Of a stretch of DNA of 64,000 bases, positions 13,934 to 57,669 are shown in pieces. The translations under genes and the position numbers were made by a program. Every line of letters starts with the position of its first letter. The stretch's first letter is position 1. A model generated the notes under the pieces. It was given only the letters and a program-made list of their open reading frames with translations. It made no database searches and was not told the origin of the DNA. The DNA is from Glandiceps talaboti (lineage: Eukaryota > Hemichordata > Enteropneusta > Spengelidae). The stretch is from contig NC_135549.1 in assembly GCF_964340395.1 (NCBI RefSeq), positions 32,719,832-32,783,831 on the forward strand. Direction: 5' to 3'.

Positions 13934-14640
13934 CTGCGCGATCACAGAAACAAGTGTAATTTTACCCCTTTCATATAGTGTTGGTTTAATACGTCAATAT
14001 TAACGATATTATCGTCATTTTATTGTATTATGATAGAAATATTCTGAGCCATAACTCGGGAAACAAATGCCTGTGCCCTAGCGCTAGTATTGCCATGCCT
14101 GAGCTTGTAGTATGTCAACTCGTGCGCTGAACTTGTAACAATTTCTAATCGTAGTTGATGATGCTTTAATACTCGCTACAATGTTACGATAATCTTGTTA
14201 ACAGACCTACTGTTACCCCTGGCCGGGACTGTTACAATATCATGTCCCTGAAATGACGACTGGCAGATGGAATAGCAATATACGCAAGATCGAAACAAAC
14301 ACTGCGGTGCCCATTCAACTACGCATAGGCATGGTCTGGTTTTCGCCATTTCACATTTACGAGATTCAATATTAATCGACCGATTGGTCATGATCATTTT
14401 CCAGGGTTTTCCAGGGGTATGGCACATTTTCCAGGGTTTTCCAGGGAGGGTTTAAAATTCCAGGGTTTTCCAGGGTTTTCCAGGACTGTACGAACCCTGG
14501 GGGGGGGGGGTTCACTTTTTTAAAGTACAACATGAACAAGAAGTCATAGGCCCACCCCCGGCCGTAAAAACTAATCGCTCCCTAATATTCAGAATGATGA
14601 AGCAATGAAGGCCTGCTGTCAAAACAAACACATGGACCTT
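13934..14640. other. Intergenic with TTCCAGGG tandem pieces
   Basis: No gene recognised. From 14397 to 14490 there are repeated TTTTCCAGGG units, then a G run and GGCCCACCCCCGGCCGTAAA, which resembles the inner right end of the TIR element at 50856-53443. Confidence 0.6.
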
Positions 14641-15788
14641 AGGGAACCTTCAGTATTTACAGGGGGTGGAGGAATCAGGTGTGGGTCACATTTTACAAAC
14701 CTGTTCTTGGGGAGGGTCATATTTTGCATTATAATGTTTGGGGGAGGTTAACATTTTATAATTTATAATCTGTAGTTTTGTGACCAAATTGAACATTCCA
14801 TGATTGAGATGTAAAAGTGAGATGAACACTCAACATTTATTTCTAAGAGTACTTTACATGCCAAAGTACAAATACATATATTGTAAGAAAATTGTTTGGT
14901 GCATATTATTGAGTGTACCATCTCACCTTATCACTCACACTGTCTGTGAATGTTGTCTACATATATATAATTAATAGTTATAGTAACCACTGCCAGGTTT
15001 ACCACTCTTTAATTGAAGAAAAAGTCATGTACAGACTTTCAAATCAGTACTGCAAATTGACATTCTCCCTCTGTAATTTACATCCTAAACAGACATACAG
15101 ATGTATTGGCAAGCTTCAAATAATTTACTTATCTTGTATGTTCATGTACACATTTTCATTTAATGTATATACACACACTGGTAGTAACTCTCATTGCATA
15201 ATACACTATTTAGAAGATTTTCATTCTGTAGGGAATGAGGACAGCCAATAGGATTTTGATAGAATAGATTCTTATCAGTATCTATCAGACTCTAATGTAT
15301 TATCATTAATTTTCATTAACAGATTAATGCTATTCTCACTAGATTCTTACCAGATTCCCACTAGATTCTTACCAGATTCTCACTAGATTCCCACTGGATT
15401 CTCACTGTTTAATATCTGATAGATAATTTACTAGATTCTTATTAGATTTTTACTAGATTCTTGTTGTTTTCTCTCTAATTTGCATACTCCCTCTGAATCG
15501 TTGCATAAACAATGTTAAATTCAATTATTTCTGCACTATAATATGAATCTCATTCTGTCATAAATAATAATCAGTGATTGCTTTTGAGTCAAAATCATTT
15601 AATTTGTATGTATACATATACTAGGAATATTGATTAACTTTCAGTATATGCAATTGTCATGGGGTGGGTAATGTTTTACAAAATGGAACAAAGGGGAGGG
15701 TCACTTTTTACAAATGGAGAATGGGGGAGGGTCATGTTTTTCTTAACAGACCATGTGTGATCCCCCCTGTAAATACTGAAGGCTCCCT
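14641..15788. mobile_element. G-rich TIR element (non-autonomous)
   Basis: The left end AGGGAACCTTCAGTATTTAC and the right end (reverse complement AGGGAGCCTTCAGTATTTAC) match over about 25 bp and continue into G runs on both sides. TA flanks each GGGA end, but this is too short to call a target duplication. The interior (AT-rich, with a degenerate TTACCAGATTCTCACTAGA tandem block at 15325-15480) codes for nothing recognisable. Confidence 0.6.
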
Positions 15789-17170
15789 AAGTTGGCAGTA
15801 AAGAGAAAGGTAGTAAATGACCAAACATATCCATTACACACTCTCAGGCTTCCATGATCTTCCCTTTGAATGTAGTTGTAGGGTTCCATTTGAGTGTGTT
15901 TAAAATCACTCTGCCCATGAAGTAGCTATTCTAAATGCAGCAACGTAATAATGTTATAATGTTTGTTCATGTCACCATCCTACTATTATGCTGTCTTTAA
16001 TTTTAATGTCAGTCAGTTACATGGATTGTGTTTTTGTCTTGTTTTTGTTGATGAGTCTGGAGACAATTTTCTGAGGGGTTATATGCAGACAATAAAGTTT
16101 ATTTAATTGACACTGACACTGTACTTTGCATCAATTTGTTATTAGCTATGGGTTTGTGGTGCTCAAAACAAGTTTCAGTTTTACTATAGCATCCTTGTAA
16201 CCATGGTAACGGACTGCCCAAAGTTGTCACTTTCAATGTGGTGGCAGCAATGGGATTAATGATTCTGGGACTAATGTCCTTTCCCATGTCTGACATGTGA
16301 AATATTTAAAATAAGGGGGGGGGGGGGGGGCATGACAGGATCACAGATTGAGGTCATATTTTATGGAATAGCCCAGGCCTGATTTCACACGGCCCTCCCC
16401 CCTTGTAATTACTGAAGGCCCCTTTCACTTCAGACAATCAGAGATTCAAGCCCCCCCCCCCCCATTCCTTCACACCTACAAATTTTTTTCATAAACAGAA
16501 ACAGAGAAAGAAGGAAACTTGGAGGAAAAAAAGGAAACTTCGTCATTCTTTATTTCTTTTGAACCCTCTATTTTGATACTTACATATTTTATCAATGGAA
16601 TAAATCACATGACATAGTGTGGCTCAACAACACATTCTCATCTTGAAAGTCTTATAGTGTTTTTATCTACCAATACAATGATAGTAATTACACTTGTTGC
16701 TAGTGGTTGCACAGGGCCTAGGAGCCCAGGAGCAGTGTTACAAACAAACAAACAAACAAACAAACTGTAAAAGATAAGCAAACATGGACTTTAGCCAAGT
16801 GATTATATAACATTACGTAACCATACCTCATAGACTACCATTCTTGATAACCACTGATTGGGTCACTTTCATTTGAACAATTTTTCATCTATACACCATA
16901 AGCAATGTCCATGCCAAATATGAAATCAATTGATCCAGTGGTTTCTTTAAGTTTTTCAAATACATGTACACACACATGCACACACACACGTACGTGCGTG
17001 CATACGTACGTACGTATGCAGCCACGTACGTACGTACGTACGTACGTACAGATATACAGACATACACACACACACACACAACAAAACTTGATGCCTATAG
17101 CTTGCTGAACCTCAGTTCAGTTGTGCTAAAAGTATTTTCGTTCAAAAAAAAAATAGTGCCAATGGCATTG
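15789..17170. other. Intergenic with fragments and simple repeats
   Basis: At 16310-16440 a short sequence ends CTTGTAATTACTGAAGGCCC, a relative of the 14641-15788 TIR family. (AAAC)n lies at 16741-16765 and CA/CGTA repeats at 16965-17080. No gene recognised. Confidence 0.6.
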
Positions 17171-17660
17171 CAGCACAACTGTACACTTTATGTTTATGTT
17201 TATCTGGTTGCCTATCCAGATCTGTTGTTACCTTTACCATATATCCCACCATTTGGCTCTTACCATGATATAGTCTTGTTGCTAACCATAGTTGCCTTCA
17301 CCTTTTGAATATTTATCCACTTGCCTAACCATTCCTGTAGTTATCTTTGCAACAGACAGCGCCATTTGATTGTTACTATGGCTGTGGTCTTGTTGCTAAG
17401 CATATTTACATACAGTTTTTGACTTTTTATTCCCTTGCCCATTATTGTCTATTATCTTTATAATATACTTCATCATTTTACTGTTGCTATGGGTGTGGCC
17501 TTGTTGATAGGCATACATTTGTGTTTACATACATGTGTTGATTCTATTATAATCACTTACCTACCCATCCCTGTTATCTTTGCAAGTGCATTATTTCATT
17601 GTTGCTGAGGGCCTGGTCATGGTTGCTAGGGCATTTTGTAAATATGACTTGAACAATAAC
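17171..17660. repeat. Old CTGTTGCTATGG repeat family
   Basis: Three to four worn units of roughly 110-120 bp with TTGCTATGG...GTGGTCTTGTTGCTA...CCTAACC...TATCTTTGCAA. Related blocks lie at 10740-11000 and 56030-56440. Confidence 0.7.
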
Positions 17661-17989
17661 TGCAAAACAACACCTCCAAAAACATCACACCCAGTTTCAG
17701 ACCCATTCCCCATTTACCGGTAGTTTTTGAGACATAAGTTTTTCACAAAAATTGAAATTTTAGATCTAATTTGCATATTGCTAATGGGATTATCATGTTG
17801 TATCAGATTCATTCCATTAAATTTCAGTTCAATCAGCAATTTTGAAATTACAGATTTTTTACCGAAAAGACAATTTTATACCTTATTTGCATATCACTGA
17901 TTGGATCATTATGTCATTAACAATTCTTAATCCAAACACCCATAAGAATGTTCCCACCACATATCAGCCAAATCAGCTCAGTAGTTTTG

Positions 17990-18960
17990 GAATAACAGAT
18001 TTATGATCAAAAAGACACAATTTCACCTTCCGTAAGGAAGGTTATAACTTACATACATGTATGAGGGATGACAAGTCTGTCTGTCTGTCTGTCCGTGTCA
18101 TCGTTTTCTCAAAAACGGCTGGATCAATTCAAACAAAATTTGGTGCATACATTCTTTAGGGTTATGGATAGAACTGATAGGTTTTGGTAAACATGCCATA
18201 ACTATAAATGAGTTATTTACATAATTAATGTTTTAAGTAATTAGGCGATATGTTTAAGAATGCACACTTCAAATTCAATATAATCTGGTACATATATCGA
18301 TGATAACAAAGTGCATGTATCGTGTAAGGTTTGATAATATAGCTTGTAGTTTTAATGATTAATTAATTAATGATTTAAAATAATCAGGCTAAAACTTAAG
18401 AATGCACACTTCAAATTCAATATAATTTGAAACATACTTCAAAAATAAAAATGTCATGAAAAATGTTGATAAAGCTTTTAGTTTTAATGAGTCATTGCAT
18501 AATTAATAATTTTCAGTAATTAGGCTATACATGAAGAGGGCAAGCTCCAAGTTTCGTATAATTTGGTACGTACATTCATGATACCAGGGTGCACATGTCT
18601 CATAAAGCTTACTGATATAAAACTTAGTTTTAATGAGTCATTTACACATTAATGATTTTCAATAATAAGCCTAAATCTTAAGAAAGTACCCTTTAAATTC
18701 GATTTAATTTGCTACATACATGTACATCAACCATAACAAAGTGCATAGCTTCTGAAAAGCTTTGTGATATAGCTTTAAGTTTTGATTTCATTTGCATAAT
18801 TAATGATTTTCTGTAATTGGGCTATATCTTCAAATGCATACTTCAAATTCAATATGATTTGGTACATAATTCAAACATAACTATTCGCACATGTTTTCAA
18901 CAATTATTGTGTAGGAACAAAAATCTAAAGACTTTGCCCTTATGGAAGGCATTCAGTTTA
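17990..18960. repeat. Degenerate repeat of about 120 bp
   Basis: Begins with a CTGT run and CAAAAACGGCTGGATCAATT; then AATGCACACTTCAAATTC, AATATAATTTGGTACATA and ATAATTAATGATTTT recur about six times at roughly 110-120-bp spacing. No coding signal. Confidence 0.7.
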
Positions 18961-19219
18961 AATCTGGTTAGGCACTGATTGGATCATTATGTCATGAAAA
19001 ATTCTTAATCTAAACACCACCGAGTATGTTTCCACCAAAATTCAGACCGATCTGCCCACTTGGTTTTTGCATTTTAGTTTTTTGACTGAAACCATATTTT
19101 TTGACATTAATCACACACTGTTGGTAAGATCATTTTGTTATTTCCCAATTAGACACCAAAGGTAAAATACCTACCAAGTATCATGGCAATTGGTCAAGTG
19201 GTAATCACTTTTAAAGTTG

Positions 19220-19221
<2 letters not shown>

Positions 19222-19278
<57 letters not shown>
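19222..19278. repeat. (CA)n microsatellite
   Basis: Pure CA run followed by CAGACAGACA. The rest of 18960-19715 shows nothing I recognise. Confidence 0.95.
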
Positions 19279-19716
19279 GACACACAGACAGACACTTTGC
19301 CATGCCTATAGCATTACTGAACCTAAGAAGTTCAGTTGTGCTAAAAAAAGAAAACTACCATGAAACTATATGTCTGACTTGAGCAATTTACTAACAGTAT
19401 GTGCTAAAAGTCCAAATTTAGTTATATTCTCTTTTAGCAATTCATCTTCAATATTCATTAGTATCTCCTTTATACTTCATTCCTATCAAAGTTAAATGTT
19501 TATATTTTTTGCAATTCTTAAATTTGTTGAAAGATTTCACTTTCACAATACATGTTAGTACTACATTTAATAATTTGACATCTATAAATGTTTGGCTGAC
19601 ATGAGAACAATGTAAATGTCATATCATATGAATCATATATACAAAAATCACTTTCACAAGTGTTGAACACGTAAACAATCCTGTATGATTAGATGAGATT
19701 CAGCAGACACAAATGT

Positions 19717-20325
19717 AGCTGTAACAGTTGCAGTTAACATTCCAGACATGTCTCTAACAGTTGCAGTTAACATTCCAGACATGTCTCTAACAGTTGCAGT
19801 TAACATTCCAGACATGTCTCTAACAGTTGCAGTTAACATTCCAGACATGTCTCTAACAGTTGCAGTTATCATTCCAGCCTTGTTTCTAACAGTTACAGTT
19901 AACATTCCAGACATGTCTCTAACAGTTGCAGTTATCATTCCAGCCTTGTTTCTAACAGTTGCAGTCAACATTCCAGCCTTGTTTCTAACAGTTGCAGTCA
20001 ACATTCCAGCCTTGTTTCTAATGGGTTGCAGTCATCATTCCAGCCTTGTTTCTAATGGGTTGCAGTTAACATTCCAGCCTTGTTTCTAACAGTTGCAGTC
20101 AACATTCCAGCCTTGTTTCTAATGGGTTGCAGTCATCATTCCAGCCTTGTTTCTAATGGGTTGCAGTCATCATTCCAGCCTTGTTTCTAATGGGTTGCAG
20201 TCATCATTCCAGCCTTGTTTCTAATGGGTTGCAGTCAACATTGCAGCCTTGTTTCTAATGGGTTGCAGTCAACATTGCAGCCTTGTTTCTAATGGGTTGC
20301 AGTCAACATTGCAGCCATGTCATTT
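19717..20325. repeat. 33-bp minisatellite downstream of NISCH
   Basis: About 18-19 units built on AACAGTTGCAGTTAACATTC plus CAGACATGTCTCT. The proximal units drift to CAGCCTTGTTTCTAATGGGT. Open frames in both directions follow the 33-nt period and are artefacts. The block lies 200 bp beyond the stop codon, possibly in or near the 3' UTR. Confidence 0.9.
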
Positions 20326-20534
20326 GCAAAACACATCATTCATTTACAGGAACCACAATGTATCCTATGTGATTAAAGTGGGGTAACCTTATTTTTGGTG
20401 TCAAAAACTATTATAATAGTACTGGGAAGTCAGGTGCCCCACAGCAATTACTTAAATTGGATAATGTACAGTACAGAGCAAAGCATCTAATTTGCCAATT
20501 TATACTTCAGTCTCTGGTTCATACATGATGTCAT

Positions 20535-50039
<29,505 letters not shown>

Positions 50040-50052
50040 ATTTACATGTATT

Positions 50053-50112
50053 TCACTCAAACGTCCAACAATCTTCCACGCACAGTATCGAGCTACCCTG
50101 AATGTCTGCCAT
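50053..50112 (-). promoter_or_regulatory. Candidate upstream ORF in the NISCH 5' leader
   Basis: An ATG in strong context (ACAAAATGGCA) opens a 19-codon reading frame that ends in TGA 13 nt before the main ATG and in another frame. It matters only if transcription starts upstream of about 50112. The AAAATGGC core also resembles a YY1-type initiator site. Confidence 0.35.
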
Positions 50113-50199
50113 TTTGTTTTCTAATTAACATAACGTTGAACCAATGGGAAATTGTCACTCAAATTTGACATTAAATGACCTTCGCGTCAGATGAAACGA

Positions 50200-50206
50200 A
50201 GGGTGT

Positions 50207-50262
<56 letters not shown>

Positions 50263-50290
50263 GGTGGTGGTGGTGGTGGTGGTGGTGGGG
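50200..50290. repeat. (GTA)n(GTG)n microsatellite upstream of NISCH
   Basis: Trinucleotide run about 160 nt upstream of the start codon region; minus-strand open frame encodes His and Tyr runs only. Confidence 0.95.
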
Positions 50291-50584
50291 TGGAGGGTGG
50301 CAGTTGACACCTGGCGTCTGGTTACTTTTCATTAAAATGTACTTTTTCAAGCTTCTAAGTTCTGAGAAAAGGCCGCTTTCTCCGGGGCGGCGGAAAAAAA
50401 AATATTTTGGTTCCCACAATCTCTAATACCCCGGGGTCGAATACTACAGAGATTTATATGAGTTAATTATAACAAATCGTATTACTTTATATATTAACAT
50501 GCATGTATTTATTATTATTATACTCGGTGTTTTGTTGCATTTCTTTTTTTGGCTGCTAGTCTGTATAACTTACTATAAGCTAAG

Positions 50585-50690
50585 GTACGCCACCCGCCGT
50601 AACGGGGCGCCCTCACACATCGGTCAACCCCACTCACTGGCCGGTGAGGGCGGAACGATACGACGTATTTTGCAGTTTGAAAATTTTGAC
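50585..50690. promoter_or_regulatory. CpG-rich patch upstream of NISCH
   Basis: A short GC- and CpG-rich island in AT-rich surroundings, with an 8-bp inverted repeat GCCCTCAC...GTGAGGGC. About 550 nt upstream of the NISCH ATG; promoter role is inference. Confidence 0.3.
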
Positions 50691-50855
50691 CACGAATCAT
50701 CTATTCGCCATACATAATTTTGAGCCTATTAAAGATATTAAATACTATACTATACTATGATTCAGCAATAAACAATGAATAGGATGAAATCAACTGCTCA
50801 AAATCAAGGAAATTCTTGCAACAATATGAAACTGTCTCTTACCAATCACTATTTA

Positions 50856-53443
<2,588 letters not shown>

Positions 53444-55963
53444 TTAGTTGCAATACACACCATCAGTTCACTGTTACATTAATTATCTTAGTTGCAATAC
53501 ACACCATCAGTTCACTGTTACGTTAATTATCTTAGTTGCAATACACACCATCAGTTCACTGTTACATTAATTATCTTAGTTGCAATACACACCATCAGTT
53601 CACTGTTACGTTAATTATCTTAATTGCAATATACACCATCAGTTCACTGCTACGTTAATTATCTTAGTTGCAATATACACCATCAGTTCACTGTTACGTT
53701 AATTATCTTAGTTGCAATATACACCATCAGTTCACTGCTACGTTAATTATCTTAGTTGCAATATACACCATCAGTTCACTGTTACGTTAATTATCTTAGT
53801 TGCAATATACACCATCAGTTCACTGTTACGTTAATTATCTTAGTTGCAATATACACCATCAGTTCACTGTTACGTTAATTATCTTAGTTGCAATATACAC
53901 CATCAGTTCACTGTTACGTTAATTATCTTAGTTGCAATACACATCATCAGTTCACTGTTACGTTAATTATCTTAGTTGCAATATACACCATCAGTTCACT
54001 GTTACGTTAATTATCTTAGTTGCAATATACACCATCAGTTCACTGTTACGATAATTATCTTAGTTGCAATATACACCATCAGTTCACTGTTACGTTAATT
54101 ATCTTAGTTGCAATACACACCATCAGTTCACTGTTACGTTAATTATCTTAATTGCAATATACACCATCAGTTCACTGTTACGTTAATTATCTTAGTTCCA
54201 ATATACACCATCAGTTCACTGTTACATTAATTATCTTAGTTGCAATATACACCATCAGTTCACTGTTACGTTAATTATCTTAGTTGCAATATACACCATC
54301 AGTTCACTGTTACGTTAATTATCTTAGTTGCAATATACACCATCAGTTCACTGTTACATTAATTATCTTAATTGCAATATACACCATCAGTTCACTGCTA
54401 CGTTAATTATCTTAATTGCAATATACACCATCAGTTCACTGTTATGTTAATTATCTTAGTTGCAATATACACCATCAGTTCACTGTTACGTTAATTATTT
54501 TAGTTGCAATATACACCATCACTTCACTGTTACATTAATTATCTTAGTTGCAATATACACCATCAGTTCACTGTTACATTAATTATCTTAGTTGCAATAT
54601 ACACCATCAGTTCACTGCTACGTTAATTATCTTAGTTGCAATATACACCATCAGTTCACTGTTACATTAATTATCTTAGTTGCAATATACACCATCAGTT
54701 CACTGTTACGTTAATTATCTTAGTTGCAATATACACCATCAGTTCACTGTTACGTTAATTATCTTAGTTGCAATATACACCATCAGTTCACTGTTACGTT
54801 AATTATCTTAGTTGCAATATACACCATCAGTTCACTGTTACATTAATTATCTTAGTTGCAATATACACCATCAGTTCAAGGTTACATTAATTATCTTAGT
54901 TGCAATATACACCATCAGTTCACTGTTACATTAATTATCTTATTTGCAATATACACCATCACTTCACTGTTACGTTAATTATCTTAGTTGCAATACACAC
55001 CATCAGTTCACTGTCACGTTAATTATCTTAGTTGCAATATACACCATCAGTTCACTGTTACGTTAATTATCTTAGTTCCAATATACACCATCAGTTCACT
55101 GTTACGTTAATTATCTTAATTGCAATATACACCATCAGTTCACTGTTACATTAATTATCTTAGTTGCAATATACACCATCAGTTCACTGTTACGTTAATT
55201 ATCTTAGTTCCAATATACACCATCAGTTCACTGTTATGTTAATTATCTTAATTGCAATATACACCATCAGTTCACTGTTACGTTAATTATCTTAGTTGCA
55301 ATACACACCATCAGTTCACTGTTACGTTAATTATCTTAGTTGCAATACACACCATCAGTTCACTGTTACGTTAATTATCTTAGTTGCAATATACACCATC
55401 AGTTCACTGTTACGTTAATTATCTTAGTTGCAATATACACCATCAGTTCACTGTTACGTTAATTATCTTAGTTGCAATACACACCATCAGTTCACTGTTA
55501 CGTTAATTATCTTAGTTGCAATATACACCATCAGTTCACTGTTACGTTAATTATCTTAGTTGCAATATACACCATCAGTTCACTGTTACGTTAATTATCT
55601 TAGTTGCAATATACACCATCAGTTCACTGTTACGTTAATTATCTTAGTTGCAATATACACCATCAGTTCACTGTTATGTTAATTATCTTAATTGCAATAT
55701 ACACCATCAGTTCACTGCTACGTTAATTATCTTAATTGCAATATACACCATCAGTTCACTGTTACGTTAATTATCTTAGTTGCAATATACATCATCAGTT
55801 CACTGTTACGTTAATTATCTTAGTTGCAATATACACCATCAGTTCACTGTTACGTTAATTATCTTAGTTGCAATATACACCATCAGTTCACTGTTACGTT
55901 AATTATCTTAGTTGCAATATACACCATCAGTTCACTGTTACGTTAATTATCTTAGTTGGAATG
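53444..55963. repeat. 44-bp satellite array
   Basis: About 57 units of TTAGTTGCAATATACACCAT plus CAGTTCACTGTTACGTTAAT and TATC. The variants are mostly single-base (ACACACC, CTGCTACG, AATTGC, TTCCAATAT). The TIR element abuts its left edge. Confidence 0.95.
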
Positions 55964-55989
55964 TTTTATTTTTTTTATGTTTATCATAT

Positions 55990-56440
55990 CCACTTGTCTA
56001 TCTATTTCGTTATATATGCATCATGATATAATGCTACAATCTAGCTGTTGCTATGGGCGTGGTCTTGATGCTAGGGATACTAGTATATACATGGATGTTT
56101 ATCCACTCTGCTAAACATCCGTTATTATCTTTGCATTATCCCCCATCATTTGGCTGTTTCTATGGGCATGGCCATGGTTGTTATGGATACATGTGATCAT
56201 CTTTAAATATTTATCGACATACTTACCAATCTCTGTTACCTTTACTGTACACCATTACTCCACTGTTGCTATGGGTGTGGTCTTATTGTTAGGTTTATTT
56301 GCATACATTTAAATTTTAGAATGTTTATTAACACACCTATCCTATAATGTTGCTACCTCCATTAAACATACTGGCATTTGGCCATTGATAAGGGTGTAGT
56401 CATGGTTGCTAGGGCCAGATGTGTCAAAATGTCTTGAACA
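55990..56440. repeat. Old CTGTTGCTATGG repeat family, second block
   Basis: Four worn units (CTGTTGCTATGGGCGTGGTC, CATGGTTGTTATGG, CACTGTTGCTATGGGTGTGG, CATGGTTGCTAGGG), as at 17171-17660. Confidence 0.7.
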
Positions 56441-56574
56441 GCATCTGCAGAATAACACTTGTAGAAAATCATCATCAAATTTCAGCCCAATCTACCAAAA
56501 AGATTTTGATTGATTTTAATTTTTGACCAAAATTCACATTTTAGATAGTTTTAGATATTTCAGATAAGATCATT

Positions 56575-56575
<1 letters not shown>

Positions 56576-56631
<56 letters not shown>

Positions 56632-57047
56632 GCAATCAAATTTCTATAGCGCCGATTTCCAGAGCAATGTTCAGTTCAGTGGTGCTGAATGGCTAAATCA
56701 CACCTTATGCTTTGGTGAACAAATAAGTCTTCAGTTTTGTTTTGAAACAATCCAGGCTGGAGGCTTGGTGAATGTCAAGTGGCAAAGAGTTCCATAGTTT
56801 GGGGGCGACATATGAGAATGAACGACCTCCATAGGTGACTTGTCTGTAATTTGTTGTTGTAAACAGATTCTTGTTTGTAGAACGTAGAGTGTGACTCGGT
56901 GTGTATGGCTGGAGAAGATCACAAATGTACTCTGGAGTTAAGCCATGAAGAGCTTTATATGTTCTGATCAGAACTGGAGAAATGAGTTCCAATTTCTTGG
57001 TACAAGAGATGATCCTTGCTGCTGCATTTTGTGCACTTTGTAATACA
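56576..57047 (-). mobile_element. L2/CR1-like retrotransposon C-terminal fragment
   Basis: Minus-strand VLQSAQNAAARIIS, then LISPVLIRTYKALHGLTPEY, TPSHTLRSTNK, GGRSFSYVAPKLWNSLPLD and FKTKLKTYLF: the end of an L2/CR1-type ORF2. The usual LHWLPV segment is missing between the first two pieces, so there is an internal deletion. Ends in a (TTGA)n tail at 56576-56634. Too diverged from the intron 3 element to be the same subfamily. Confidence 0.85.
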
Positions 57048-57415
57048 AAAATTATAGGCAGAATATTTCATCTCCATACCCCTAGAAACATCCAACCCAA
57101 AGTTCAGCCCAAACTGCCACATAGTTTTGGAATTAAATATTTTTTGACCTGTCACATTTTTAGACCATGATTTGCACACGGGTTCATTATTTCAGAAACA
57201 GTTCTTCATCTACACATCCTTAAGAACATCCATACAATATCACAAACTAATCTGACAAGTAGTTTTTTAGTTTTAAAAGTGTTCTTGACCAAAGTCACAA
57301 ACCTGTGGTACAATTACTTTGATCTAAACAATTTGCCAACTACATGTAGACATCCAAAGTGCTATCTCACTAAAATGTCAAATAAATTAGCCCATTGGTT
57401 TTTACTTCAAGTCGG

Positions 57416-57487
<72 letters not shown>

Positions 57488-57500
57488 ACATACACACACA

Positions 57501-57540
<40 letters not shown>

Positions 57541-57665
57541 TAGAAACCGCAAAAAACGCAAACTTGACATTTGAACTTATTTTATTGATACATAGTTTTG
57601 TTCAGCAACTACCAAAATCAATTGCTTACTTTTAAATATGTACAACACAAAAGTTATCATGTTTT
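57048..57665. repeat. Unassigned sequence with (CA)n
   Basis: CA run with CATA interruptions at 57418-57538; nothing else recognised. Confidence 0.85.
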
Positions 57666-57669
57666 TTAA

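Noticed and set aside
50499-50717. 72-codon plus-strand frame with a hydrophobic start
   Set aside because: No recognisable family and it runs into the CpG-rich patch; AT-rich sequence gives hydrophobic frames by chance.
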